Positions 20,720 through 31,794 are shown, numbered from the stretch's first letter. The stretch: DNA of 64,000 nt from Ctena decussata (GCA_963989385.1 OZ022509.1:51290271-51354270), one strand, 5' to 3'. The notes: generated from the letters alone by a model not told the origin. Made by a program: numbers and translations.

Positions 20720-20956
20720 TGAGCAGCGACGCGAGAAAACCAAAAATGGTGTTGTGCGCCCAGCGCAGACTCAGATCAGCCTAGGCATCCGCCCAGTCTG
20801 ATCAGAGTCTTAGCTGTCCGCATGTAGGTAGCTTGAACCCTTAGCTACCCTTTAAGCGCTTAGCAAAGAGTCTGATCAGACTGGGTGAATGCCCAGGCTG
20901 ATCTGAGTCTGTGCTGGGCGCACAACTACTTTGTTGGTTTTCTCGTGTCGCGGCTC
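20720..20956. mobile_element. GCGACACGA-type MITE, copy 2
   Basis: Terminal repeats are GAGCAGCGACGCGAGAAAAC and GTTTTCTCGTGTCGCGGCTC. Internal GTGCGCCCAGCGCAGACTC and CTGTGCTGGGCGCAC are complementary, so most of the element can pair. Confidence 0.82.
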
Positions 20957-21364
20957 AAATTCATAGCAACAACTCTTCCGCCTAATTTAACATAAAAATG
21001 ATGGGCATATATGGATCATAAATTATGTGTTATGCATTTACGTTGCGTAAATTTTTCAGAAAAGGGCTAACCAGTATAACTATTGGCTTCTAAATTGAAA
21101 ATTTAGTTTTCAGCTCTCATGGGATAATGGAAAGTCGTTTCGTAAAGGTTATGGAGCTTACTGAGTCAATCTGGATCTACACTGTCTGCTCTCTAATCTT
21201 TGAATTCCCAATATGATATATAGCTTGAAGCTTTAAATTCCTTATATGATATAACTTGAATGAAACAGTAATTTTTTTTTAATTTTGTAGACCCTCTTTT
21301 ATGGTGCTTTAAGGGTTAAACTTAACAAATACACTTAACAGTACAGGAATAAACAACAAAATAC

Positions 21365-21492
21365 AATAAATGAGTCGCGACACACAAAAAGAGTGCTTAT
21401 GATATTTATCAACAGCATAGGCTCAGAACAGCCTAGGTGACCACGCAGTCTGGTCAGAGCTTTGACTGTCCGCACACATTGCGTATGAAACC
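21365..21492. repeat. Truncated GCGACACGA-type MITE
   Basis: GAGTCGCGACACACAAAAA and the first hairpin block are present, but the right half is replaced by the adjoining palindromic element at 21493. Confidence 0.6.
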
Positions 21493-21642
21493 AGGCCCAG
21501 AGGTTATAAAACTTGAGAATAATCTCAAACTCAAAATAAAGCACACTGATTGGCTGCTTCCGAGCATGTGCTCGGAAGCAGCCAATCAGTGTGCTTTATT
21601 TTGAGTTTGAGAATGTACTCAAGTTTCATAACCTCTGGGCCT
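21493..21642. mobile_element. Palindromic MITE (AGGTTATAAAACTTGAG family), copy 1
   Basis: The arms read from AGGCCCAGAGGTTATAAAAC to CATAACCTCTGGGCCT and are nearly perfect. The inner stem contains GCACACTGATTGGCTGC and its complement around GAGCATGTGCTC. Other copies are at 30508 and 39946. Confidence 0.8.
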
Positions 21643-22761
21643 GAGGGGTCTACAGACACACAACGAAGGCCCAAACTATACTACATATGTTTACAGACCG
21701 ATTAGTTGAAGTCTTCGCATTTCGAAGATACGTTAAGCAACCTCTCTGCGACACTTCGTGTCAAAACAATTCGTGAGTATATACATTTATTGCACATAAC
21801 TTGCCACATAATAGTACGTCTCGAAGAACCCTTGACAGTAACAGTTCATCGGACTGGATGGAATATACCAACCACACCTTAGGTACTACCATTCAGGTTT
21901 TTTTTACCCCAACCAAAACTACAGGTACCATTATTTCGTATGAAAAATCTATCAAGACAATATTTTATCCCCTCTCTCCTGATACTAAGGTTCCAATTTT
22001 ACAGCCGCTTTTGAAGCAACGTCTTATCAACGTCATGACGTTGCAACGACGTTTGATAGTACGCTGCTTCAAAGCTGTGTACCCAATGGGCTAAATTAAA
22101 CAGTTTAGTCATTTAGACTGAATGTTAATAAAAGACTGGTGTTTGTTAGTGTTTTTACTGAATCCAATATCAAATTAACTAAATAAGCCCTAAAGCCACC
22201 ATTAGGTAGCCATTTAGACTTGTTCCTCATCACGGTTAACTTGGAATGTGCAATAAAATGGAATGCGTTAGCTCCCAGAAATCAAATTTGCGCTGCTGAC
22301 ATTTTCTTTAAATTCTGGCATGACTTCAACTACTTTCTGGAAATGGACAATATACAACAAGGACCCATAAATGAATGTTTACGTTCAACAAACAGCACAT
22401 TAGAGTTGTCTTGTAAAAAAAAGTTTTCTTTTATGGACTTGAATTTATTTGAATTCAAATGTGAGTTTGAAAATAATCTTGTTCATTATTAACGGCTCAT
22501 GACACTGAAATGACAGTTAATTAGCAGCATATATGATATGAAGAATGCTGCATTTTGTCGGTTCTTGCACGCGACACTGACGATAAGATACATGTAATCG
22601 ACAGCATCTAAACCATTTTGCAGCCGTTTATAGGGGTTTATAAAAGGTTTTCATGTGTTTACCCTCTCGTCATTTTCATCATGGACAATAACCCGACTCC
22701 TAAACTTCGCTAATGAATCTGCACTCACTACATAACAGTATATTTTCAACAATAAATAATC
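21643..22761. other. Non-coding DNA
   Basis: No gene is recognised. A short imperfect inverted repeat around AACGTCATGACGTTGCAACG lies at about 22017-22050. Frames at 21801-22094 and 22220-22492 have no family signature. Confidence 0.45.
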
Positions 22762-22973
22762 TAACACTTAAAGCGCCAGTGATGAAAATGGCAGAATTTG
22801 CAAACAGTGCAGATCCTGATGAGGTGGCTCATAATGAGCCACCTCATCTAGATCTACACTGTTTGCCCTCTAGTATTTGAATTTTCAGTATAACATAGCT
22901 TGGATGAAATATATTTTGAAATTTTTGCAGACGTAAATTTTGTCGTCTGGTTTTTTGGCGCTCGAAGGGCTAA
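22762..22973. mobile_element. MITE carrying a hairpin cassette (type A), intact
   Basis: Ends TAACACTTAAAGCGCCAG and TTGGCGCTCGAAGGGCTAA are imperfect inverted repeats. The centre (22799-22868) is a long palindrome, with outer stem CAAACAGTG / CACTGTTTG and inner stem GATGAGGTGGCTCAT / ATGAGCCACCTCATC. It lies about 20 bp past the stop codon of the gene at 22992. Confidence 0.78.
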
Positions 22974-22991
22974 ACATGGAGCACAGCCCTA

Positions 22992-24181
22992 TCATATCAT
23001 AGTTTCCAGCACTGGAAGTTTTGGTTTTCTTTGAGAAAACGTCCTTTGTATGGAGAGAACCGTGTCATAGCTTGACTGAAGTCGCGTGCTCTGGTTCTCG
23101 AGCCTCGTTTTGAGATCATTTAATGTCTGCAGTAAAACTTCCTTCCTGTTGTCAACTGAGTATGACCGGAAGAGCTGAACTTGCCCGCGTCTAATTTCTT
23201 CTTCCTCTCTCGCCTCTTTAATCTTCCTTTGAACAAAATATTTCTCCTCTCTGAGAAGAGAAACTTTTTCATCCAGACTAGCTTCAATATCAGCCAGTGA
23301 CCTTGACCGCGGCCGGGTACCACAGTTCCTACAACCTCCTATATCAGACGCGTCAGACACGCTATATGTACGCTGTTTATAACTGGTTAAGCCCTGTAAA
23401 TTTTGAGCACTAGGTTCATGGTCCCATTCCAGTTCAGTCTCTTCAAATGAAGGTTCCATTGCAGCCTGGGGAGGCTCGAACTCTCCTTCCGAATCACTGT
23501 CACGTGTCCCACTTCCGTACCCTGTATCAATAGACTCCAGCATGTAGCCTTCGTCATAAAAGGTTAAGTCCATATTACTAATCACATCAGAGACCTCGCC
23601 CTCAGATGAAATAGATTGGTCCATGCTTTTATTCAGAACAGAATTAGATCCCATTCCAACAGTTTTAACTTCATTTCTATCATATGTCTGAGTTATATCT
23701 TCTGGTGTAAGATTTTGGTTACTTTCATATATATGATAATCATCCTCTAGTAAATCTTTAATAGAAAGGAAAGTTGCATCTCTGGGAATTACGTCTTGGC
23801 TTTCCAATAAATCATCAACGTTTTCTTCATATTTAAAACATATTTTGCAACTGATATTGCCAACTATTTCTATTTGTTCCACTACTGGTGAAGCACATTT
23901 AGAACCATCAGTGTCGTACAGCAAAAAGTCAGCATATGAAAGTCGTTTCCGTGACTGTAAACTTGGTACATCATCTAGCGTTTCAGTGTTTCTTTTAACT
24001 TCGTCAAGATCTTCTTCGGTAACTTTACTTAGATTAGTAACTTCGTTCTCCAGGCGGTTCAGGCCAATTAGGTTATCGGTGAAAGATGGTTCTCTTAGGT
24101 TCTCTAGGGTGCCTAGAGGAAGATCCAACTCGTTTCTGCGGGGAAATTCGCTTGAAGAGTAGACAACTGATTCAACTGTTT
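22992..24181 (-). CDS. Terminal exon of an unrecognised coiled-coil protein gene
   Basis: The frame is open from a splice acceptor (TTTTACAG just right of 24181) to TGA at 22992-22994, 395 codons. No ATG opens the frame, so it must be spliced to an upstream exon; the exon at 28676-29220 ends with one base of a codon and this exon supplies the other two, a phase match. The encoded part is acidic and Ser-rich (SDSEGEFEPP, ETELEWDHEPS), with Cys pairs in CKIC and CRNC, an RPRSRSLADIE segment and a C-terminal coiled coil of about 95 residues (SLDEKVSLLREEKYFVQRK onward) ending LPVLETMI. I do not recognise the family. Even codon use, a long open frame and consistent splice sites argue that it is real. 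A cytoskeletal or scaffold role would be a guess. Confidence 0.75.
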
Positions 24182-24223
24182 CTGTAAAACAAATAAAATA
24201 GATCTGGTAACCTTTGTATGGGC

Positions 24224-27049
24224 TTTAGCCTTTAAAGCGCTAAAAATGAAAATCTTTGAATTTGCAAACAGTGTAGCCCCGGATCCAGATAAGGTAGCTC
24301 ATAATGAGCCACCTCATCTCGATCTATACTGTTTTCCGTCTATTTTTTAGCTCGCCTGAGCACGAAGTGCTCAGGGTGAGCTTTTGGGATACCGTGATGT
24401 CCGTCGTCCGGACGTCCGTCCGTCAACTTTTGCTTGTGTACACTCTAGCGGCCACAGTTTCGATCCAATCTTTATGAAACTTTGTCAGAATGTTAGTCTT
24501 TATAAAATCTAGGCCAAGTTCGAAACTGGGTCATGTCGGGTCAAAAACTAGGTCACTAGGTCAAATCTTAGAAAAAACCTTGTGTACGCTCTAGAGGGCA
24601 CAGTTTTCATCCAAACTTCATGAAACTTTGTCAGAATGTTTATCCTCATAGTATCTAGGACAAGTTTGAAACTGGGTCACGTCGGGTCTAAAACTAGGTC
24701 ACTAGGTCAAATCATAGAAAAACCTTGTGTACGCTCTAGAGGACACAGTTTTGATTCCATCTTTATGAAACTTTGTCAGAATGTTTATCTCCATAAATTC
24801 TAGGCCAAGTTCGAAACTGGGTCATGTCGGGTCAAAAACTAGGTCACTAGGTCAAATCTTAGAAAAACCTTGTGTACGCTCTAGAGGGCACAGTTTTCAT
24901 CCAAACTTCATGAAACTTTGTCAGAATGTTTATCCTCATAGTATCTAGGACAAGTTTGAAACTGGGTCACGTCGGATCTAAAACTAGGTCACTAGGTCAA
25001 ATCATAGAAAAACCTTGTGTACGCTCTAGAGGACACAGTTTTGATCCAATCTTTATGAAACTTTGTCAGAATGTTTATCTCTATAAACTCTAGGCCAAGT
25101 TCGAAACTGGGTCATGTCGGGTCAAAAACTAGGTCAGTAGGTCAAATCTTAGAAAAACCTTGTGTACGCTCTAGAAGGCACAGTTTTGATCCAAAGTTCA
25201 TGATACTTAATCAGAAAGTTTATCCTTATTATATTTTGGACAAGTTTGAAACTGGGTCATGTCGGGTCAAAAACTAGGTCACTAGGTCAAATCATAGAAA
25301 AAACCTTGTGTATGCTCTAGAGGACACAGTTTTGATCCAATCTTTATGAAACATTGTCAGAATGTTTATCTCTATAAACTCTAGGCCAAGTTCGAAACTG
25401 GGTCTTGTTGGGTCAAAAACTAGGTCACTAGGTCAAATCTTCGAAAAGCCTTGTGTACGCTCTACAAGGCACAGTTTTGATCCACAGTTCATGAAACTTT
25501 GTCAGAATGTTTATCCTCATAATGTGTAGGACAAGTTTGAAACTGGGTCATGTCGGATCAAAAACTAGGTCACTAGGTCAAATCATAGAAAAACTTTGTG
25601 TACGCTCTAGAGGACACAGTTTTGATCTAATCTTTATGAAACTTTGTCAGAATGTTTACTTCCATAAACTCTCGGCCAAGTTTGAAAGAAGGTCATGTCG
25701 GATCAAAAACAAGGTCATTAGGTCAAATCATAGAAAAACCTTGTGTACGCTCTAGAGGACACAGTTTTGATCCAAAGTTCATTAAACTTTGTTAGAATGT
25801 TTATCCTCATAATATGTAGGATAAGTTTGAAACTGGGTCATGTTGGGTCAAAAACTTGGTCACTAGGTCAAATCTTAGAAAAATCTTGTGTACGCTCTAG
25901 AAGGCACAGTTTTCATCCAAAGTTCATGAAACTTTGTCAGAATGTTTATCCTCATAATATCTAGAACAAGTTTGAAACTGGGTCACGTCGGGTCAAAAAC
26001 TAGGTCACTAGGTCAAATCATAGAAAAACCTTGTGTACGCTCTAGAGGACACAGTTTTGATCCAATCTTCATGAAATGTTGTCAGAATGTTTATCTCCAC
26101 AAACTCTAGGCCAAGTTCGAAACTGGGTCATGTCGAGTCATAAACTAGGTCACTAGGTCAAATCTTAGAAAAACCTTGTGTGCGCTCTAGAAGGCACAGT
26201 TTTGATTCAAAGTTCTTGAAACTTTGTCAGAATGTTTATCCTCATAATATGTAGGACAAGTTTGAAACTGGGTCATGTCGGGTCGAAAACTAGGTCACTA
26301 GGTCAAATCATAGAAAAACCTTGTGTACGCTCTAGAGGACACAGTTTTGATCTAATCTTTATGAAACTTTGTCAGAATGTTTATCTTCATAAACTCTCGG
26401 CCAAGTTTGAAAGTAGGTCATGTCGGGTAAAAAACTAGGTCACTAGGTCAAATCTTAGAAGAACGTTGTGTAAGCACTGGGAGGCATAGTTTTGATCCAA
26501 TCTTCATGAAACTATGTCAAAATGTTTATTGTCCATATATCTAAGCCCTCTATGAAACTGAGTCACGTCGGCTCAAGGTCAAATCTTAGAAAAACTTTGT
26601 GTACACCCTAGAGGGCACAGTTTTGATCCAATCTTCATGAAACTCTGTCAGAATGTTTATCTTAATGAAATCTAGGTAAAGTTTGAAACTGGGTTATGTC
26701 AGGTCAAAAACTTGGTCACTAGGTCAAATATAAGAACGACCTTGTATACGCTCAAGAGGGCACAGTTTTGATCCAATCTCAATGAAACTGTGTCAGAATG
26801 TTTATTCTTACAATATCCAGGCCAAGTTTGAAACTGGGTCATGTCGGGTCAAAAACTAGGTCAAATGTTAGTATGGTAAAAACTCTTATAAATCTTCACC
26901 AGAGCCAGTGAACTGATTAATGCTCAGGTGAGCGATTCAGGGCCACCATGGCCCTCTTGTTTATTCTCAATATGATACAGCTTGGACATAACAATTTTTT
27001 GCAGACGTTAATATTTTGTCGTCTGCTTTTTATGCGCTTTAAGTGTTAG
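24224..27049. mobile_element. Type A hairpin MITE split by an array element
   Basis: The left part (24224-24346) matches the first half of the MITE at 22762-22973 (TTTAAAGCGCTAAAAATG, hairpin core, CTGTTTTCC). The right part (26962-27049) matches its second half (TTTTTTGCAGACGTTAATA, TTTTGTCGTCTG, GCGCTTTAAGTGTTA). The 2.6 kb array lies between them. The short TATT on each side may be the target duplication. All of it lies in the intron of the gene at 22992-29220. Confidence 0.75.
24347..26961 (+). mobile_element. Tandem-array mobile element, 145 bp monomers, copy 1
   Basis: The left end forms a small hairpin (CTGAGCACGAAGTGCTCAG) followed by GTCCGTCGTCCGG-type repeats. Then about 18 tandem monomers follow, spaced 145 bp (TGTGTACGCTCTAGAGG starts near 24581, 24726, 24871 and 25016). 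Odd and even monomers differ, giving a 290 bp higher-order period. The right end is unique (TCACCAGAGCCAGTGAACTG to GGCCACCATGGCCCTCTTG). Because 145 is not divisible by 3, the repeated short frames in it shift at every unit and are not genes. The inverted relative is at 49264-51885. Confidence 0.85.
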
Positions 27050-27202
27050 ATTTTGCCTCTGAAACTATTAACTTTCAGTTCAGGTAAGGGTGTTACATTG
27101 TGTCAAGCTGTTTCTCTCATTTTCTTGTCAAATAAGATCATTACTTTTTTATTTCTAATAACGAATAGTGTTTATATTCATGTATAACCTTACACTGTAT
27201 AT

Positions 27203-27453
27203 GACTGATTGATTGATTTGTTGTTTTACGTCCACAGTAAACAGCTATGGTGATGTCGGGACGGTCAGTTAACCTAACCACACTATTCCTGGGCAGACTC
27301 AGACGTAGACCTCCTAAGCGGTTAACCAATACTAAGTGCACATACTTTCGCCAGTAACTGACAACTGCCCTTCTTGAATCAGCGGAAGGAGAAATGAAAG
27401 TATGTGGCCAGACCGGGTATCGAACCCAGGACCTTTGACTTATGAGTCAGATG
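27203..27453 (-). mobile_element. tRNA-derived SINE, nearly full length
   Basis: A (TGATT)n tail is at the left. The body is shared with the other copies, then a tRNA-like part with a B box (read on minus as GGGTTCGATACC) and CTGACTCATAAGTC. It stops before the A box. Confidence 0.82.
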
Positions 27454-28675
27454 ATAAAAAATCATCAATATGATTTTATACAAAGTGTTCTCTCTCTCTC
27501 TCTCTCTATTAAAACGCCATATTATTTTCAAAAAGACGCTGAAGTTATGTTGCTGTAGCGCAAACGTCAAACGTCAATCTGCAAGCGGTGCTGGATGACT
27601 GCAATCCCATCAAGCACATGTCAAAATGGCGTCATATGAACGGCTGAGGCGTCATGACATCGCAGCGTTTTTGTGATTTTTGTGTCTTTTTTTTTTTACA
27701 TTGTCCGCTGGGAATATCTGGATGTAAAGTTTCTTTGACATATTCTGGGATGCACCAAAGATCAATTTTCAAAGTAAATATCTCTGGCGACACAAGTGGA
27801 CTAATTACAAAGCAAACACTAGTAACCCCAGGGGAACAATCATTTAATAACACAAGTAAATATCAATCTGTAATAACGATTATCAGTCTGCTGCAGAGTC
27901 GGTTGAAAGGAGGGGCTTTGCGTGAATACGGACCTCATGCCAGTGAGCAAATAAATTAATACTAAGATTAGGCTTTGCATCAGAGCTTTATTTTTTTTGA
28001 CAATATTCATCTTTGGAAACAAGAAAGACTGACTGAAAATTTTCAGTAAAAAAAGAAAAAAAAAACTTGAAACAGCTGCCGTGTGCGCCTGTTCTTACAG
28101 ATACCGATATTTGCAGAAAGGAAATGTTGTCTTACCAACTTAGTACAAACCCCGCTATGATTTTCAGGTTTACATGTCGAACAAATTTTCACATTTCAGT
28201 ATACATTCACATTTTAGTGCGGAAAATTTCTTAGCATTAATGATTTCTCTAGTGTTGGAAAGCTATAATCTCAGCAGGCACACAATTTGAATCAACAGTG
28301 AATCAACATTGATTTGAAACTTTTTTGGCGTTTTTTTACAAGGGGGTCCGAATGTTTTTCTCAAGTGATATACATATTCGTGAAGTTTTCGGTCTACAAC
28401 TAAATGGTGAAAAGACGACTTTTTTATATAGCGTTTTAACAAGAAAACCGGGTCTGATTTAAAGGTTCAACAAAATATTGGGTCCATAAGAAAAATATTA
28501 AGTTAAGTATTATGGGAAAAAGATCGATTTTTAAAGCTACAAAAATCTGTTGCCCTGTACGTCCCCTGAATGCCAGAGCAGTGTCGGTCCGATCCTTGTA
28601 AGTGTTACTTTTTACAAAAGGCTTTAACTGTGCATTGAACATGTTGAAGTAAATGACCTTTGTTCTATTACGTAC
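27454..28675. other. Intron sequence with (CT)n and short palindrome
   Basis: This is part of the intron between 24182 and 28675. It contains a (CT)n tract at about 27488-27508 and a decayed AATCAACATTGATT palindrome near 28298-28315. Small overlapping frames at 27632-28022 have no family signature. Confidence 0.5.
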
Positions 28676-29220
28676 CTGTTGGGGTTAAACTTGGCGTCGT
28701 TCTGGGTGACGGTAACCAGGGATTTGTTTTTATCCGGGTCCTTGTTCTGGGTATCGTGTTTCTCGTGCAAAGCGGTGTGCCCGATGGAGTTTGTCCTGGA
28801 GTCACACAAAACAAGGGGCCTTCAGCACTACTAACGAGGGAACTAGCACAAATTTCGCAGCTGCAAGGATTGTCAACATCTATTGTTAACCTTGGAAACG
28901 GGTATGTTTGTGAATAGTAGCAACATTGCTCCTGATAGTCTGAATAATCACTATTGCTTCTCATATACCGGAAGCCATGCTCATAGACGTCACTTCCGGA
29001 GTCAAGGGTTGAAGCTGTGGCTTTATCAACAGCCGCATTGTCGTAGCTAATTTTGGAATAGTTAAAGTTTTTGTCAAGAGGAAAATTTCTGTCCAGTGAG
29101 CTGTTGGAGTATTTTGACTTCTTTTTCTTCTTGCTTCTTATCCTTGGAAAGAAGCTAAATTCAAACTGTCGGAATTTCATGTTTCCAAATCTTGTCTATA
29201 TCCGTCCATTTGTCAATGTC
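28676..29220 (-). CDS. First coding exon of the unrecognised coiled-coil protein gene
   Basis: The acceptor TTCTTTTACAG borders 29220 and the donor CAG|GTACGT is at 28676/28675. Translation starts at the ATG at 29178-29180; an in-frame TAG lies 15 bases upstream, supporting this start and making 29181-29220 untranslated. 168 codons plus one base are encoded. The N-terminus MKFRQFEFSFFPRI is followed by a lysine cluster (RSKKKKKSK), then a Tyr/Ser-rich stretch, a Cys cluster (CSCEIC) and a Thr/Pro/Arg-rich end. It joins in phase to 24181-22992 for a protein of about 564 residues. A 5' non-coding exon must lie further right and was not located. I do not recognise the protein. An RNA-seq read across the junction would settle the model. 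Confidence 0.72.
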
Positions 29221-29244
29221 CTGTAAAAGAAATATTATAGCAAT

Positions 29245-29460
29245 GAAGGTGAGTGGGTACATTTTCAAGGGTAACAACTCTGTCGATTTCTGTTTTGCTT
29301 CCCTTCTCAGTTGGGCCGTCAACTCTTAAGTAAAGAATTTGCTCCCCTATGAGCAATTTCTTTTCATTAAGAAAAGCTCCTTTTCTGAAAGGGTTTTATT
29401 GTCTTTGGCCGCAAACAGGAAATCTCAATAGTTGTTCCCCTTTGTAAAATGCTGGGCAAC
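29245..29460. repeat. AAAGAATTTGCTCC-hairpin repeat, copy 1
   Basis: About 200 bp: GGTAACAACTCTGTCG at the left, a central imperfect hairpin around AAAGAATTTGCTCCCC, and GTTGTTCCCCTTTGTA at the right. Related copies are at 29913, 35935, 37895 and 38838. Confidence 0.65.
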
Positions 29461-29912
29461 ATGAAGGTGTACCAATTTATCGTAAAATGCATAAAAATTG
29501 TTTGAACTTTCTTTTTTATCCTGAGGAGACTTGAAATTTTCTGGAACTACATTGTCACACAGCGTAACTCAATCAGTGTGCGCACGTTTATTATAACCGT
29601 TTTTACTGGCTTATAAGACGGGAGTTAATCCTTCCAAAAGCAGTGCCACATAAATGAACATCAGTCTTGTGTAATATTCAGCTATTGAATGTTTTTTTCT
29701 CTCTCTCTCTTCCAAAACAACCCAAAAGATCTAGATCCGAATCTAGATATTTGAGATTGCTTCGGAAAGAAAAAAACTGTCTTATAATCGAATAAATATG
29801 TCCTTCTGTAAGACTGGTTTATTTGCCCCTGCAGATTCCTTTGAAGTCTGCGAACTGCAAAACCTGATACCAGGCTGCATCTCAAAAAGATAATGTTATT
29901 CTGCTATGTTTG

Positions 29913-30118
29913 AAGGTGAATAAGTACACTTTTATGGGAAGAAACTCTGACATTTCCTGTTTACCTCCCTTCTAAAAGGGGTTCAACTCTTAAAGGAAAG
30001 AATTAGCTCCTTTTGAGCAAATTCTTTCCTTTTAGAGTAGATCCCTTTTTGGAAGGGCTACATTAAGTAGGGGCATTAACAGAAAATTACAAAAGTTGTT
30101 CCCCTTTCTAAAAATGGC
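29913..30118. repeat. AAAGAATTTGCTCC-hairpin repeat, copy 2
   Basis: This has the best-preserved hairpin of the family: AAAGGAAAGAATTAGCTCC and GAGCAAATTCTTTCCTTTT pair across a short loop (29992-30039). Flanks match copy 1. Confidence 0.68.
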
Positions 30119-30259
30119 GAAAAAAAAGTATTGTGAGCCCGTATTTCCTTTGCTGCATCAGAAAAGCGTCTTCCAAAATCCCCACAACGTTGAAACAACG
30201 TCGACTCAGGCTTCGTTTTTATATCGTTGCTTCAACATTGTGAATATAAAGAAAGGTAA

Positions 30260-30505
30260 ATTTTCCCGTAGCCTAGTGGCTGTAGGGGCAGTGGGTTTAG
30301 AAGCCCACAGTATCTTGGACAAAGCATATGAAATACGGAGCCCATCTTTCTCCTTTCGCTGCCTTATCATTTCCTGGTTCAAAAAAAAGGTATCCAATTA
30401 CTGCTGGGCTGACAGAGGGAGCTGGCCAAATGGCGATTCGAACCCGTGACCTTCTGCACCATAACTGAGCGTCCCTAACCACTTGATCACGAGCTTCTCT
30501 TAGCA
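30260..30505 (-). mobile_element. Second SINE type, tRNA-Ser-like head
   Basis: Read on the minus strand, GTGATCAAGTGGTTAGG resembles a class II tRNA A box and CACGGGTTCGAATCGCC a B box, followed by an unrelated body. It differs from the other SINE copies in this window. The class call is inference from box motifs. Confidence 0.5.
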
Positions 30506-30507
30506 TA

Positions 30508-30786
30508 CCTGGCCCAGAGGTTATAAAACTTGAGTACATTCTAAAACGCAAAATAAAGCACACTGATTGGCTGCTTCCGAGCATGTAAAGCACACTGATT
30601 GGCTGCTTCCGAGCATGTGCTCGGAAGCAGCCAATCAGTGTGCTTTACATGCTCGGAAGCAGCCCACTGATTGGCTGCTTCCGAGCATGTGCTCGGAAGC
30701 AGCCAATCAGTGTGCTTTACATGCTCGGAAGCAGCCAATCAGTGTGCTTTATTTTGAGTTTGAGATTATTCTCAAGTTTTGTGACT
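30508..30786. mobile_element. Palindromic MITE with multiplied internal inverted units, copy 2
   Basis: It has the same outer arms as 21493-21642, but the inner unit (GCACACTGATTGGCTGC next to TTCCGAGCATG) occurs repeatedly in alternating orientation between 30556 and 30746, giving a nested set of palindromes. Confidence 0.8.
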
Positions 30787-31194
30787 TCGAACCCAGGTCT
30801 CGAGTCACCTAATCATTTCTATTTGATCTAAAGCACAGTTCCAACTTTTTTGGTCCCTTAAACAATTCTAACACTACTCCATTTTGTAGAAAAGTTCTGT
30901 AATTTTGTTGCAGATAGCTCCTGTTTAAAACCAACGCCAGCAATTATTACATATCATTTTATCTTATTAAACCTTGTTATGCTGTTTGTTTTTAATTGTA
31001 TTCATCCAAAATACTCAGACATTCTGCACGAGCAAAATGTGTAAACCCAGATCAGGCCAACTCATCAGAACAGACTGATCAGAGTCTATACTTTTTGCCA
31101 AATATTTTTATACATTTAACAAACATTCTCTGATATGATAAATGGACATTTTTTTTCAAAATTCTAAGGATGAAGAGTCCACCGTATGTTATAT
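30787..31194. other. Non-coding DNA
   Basis: No gene or repeat recognised apart from a degraded hairpin-core remnant near 31048-31090. Confidence 0.4.
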
Positions 31195-31444
31195 TGAGCT
31201 GCGACACGATGAAAAAAAAACCGTGGTTGTGCGCCCAGCACAGACTCAGATCAGCCTCGGCATCCGCCCAGTCTGATCCGAGTCTTCGCTGTCCACATGG
31301 AGGTAGCTTAGACCCTTAGCTACCATTTAGCTACCCTTTAAATGCTAAGCGAAGAGTCTGATCAGACTGGACGGATTCCCAAGCTGATGTAAGTCTTCGC
31401 TGGGCGCACATGTCACTTTGTTGTTTTTGTCGTGTTGCGGCTCA
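31195..31444. mobile_element. GCGACACGA-type MITE, copy 3
   Basis: Begins TGAGCTGCGACACGA and ends TCGTGTTGCGGCTCA, flanked on both sides by TATAT-like sequence that may be a target duplication. It contains an extra duplication of TTAGCTACC in the middle. Confidence 0.82.
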
Positions 31445-31568
31445 TATATTTTTATTCACAAATTTTAGTATCCTATAAATAGTATAAAATACGATAATCC
31501 TTATTTTATAATCCGTTTCACAGGCTGCGAGTGAATAACTGAGAGCAACAGAGAGTTTTAGTATCCAT

Positions 31569-31794
31569 TAGGGGAGAGTCGGGTAACTTCGGACAGCGGG
31601 TAAATTCGGACAGTGACATTTTTTTTTCCTTTATATGTCATTTGTCTGGAACTAAAACAAAACAATAACTGGCCAAACAGAGAAAATCCTGATGAGACGG
31701 CTCATGATTATGAGCCGTCTCATCTGGATTTTCACTGTTTGCAATGGTATGTCCGAATTTACCCGCCTGTCCGAAGTTACCAGACTCTCCCCTA
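31569..31794. mobile_element. MITE with ~45 bp TIRs enclosing a hairpin cassette (type C), copy 1
   Basis: Terminal arms TAGGGGAGAGTCGGGTAAC and GTTACCAGACTCTCCCCTA extend inwards through TTCGGACAG and AAATTCGGAC motifs. The centre holds the hairpin cassette (31676-31743) with inner stem GATGAGACGGCTCAT and its complement. Confidence 0.83.

Noticed and set aside
22992..24128. Single-exon gene starting at 24128
   Set aside because: That codon is TTG, and the frame stays open upstream to a good splice acceptor. A spliced model fits better.
22992..24181. Possible Shroom ASD2 domain in the C-terminal coiled coil
   Set aside because: The charged heptad pattern is superficially similar, but the characteristic ASD2 segments I would expect are absent. 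Name withheld.
25071..26438. Repeated short frames beginning MFIL.. in the 145 bp arrays, also at 49789-50720
   Set aside because: The monomer length is not a multiple of 3, so the frame changes at each unit. The frames are a by-product of the repeat.
24347..26961. Regular array that might suggest a CRISPR locus
   Set aside because: Units are contiguous diverged monomers with no repeat-spacer pattern and no cas genes, and the DNA is clearly eukaryotic.
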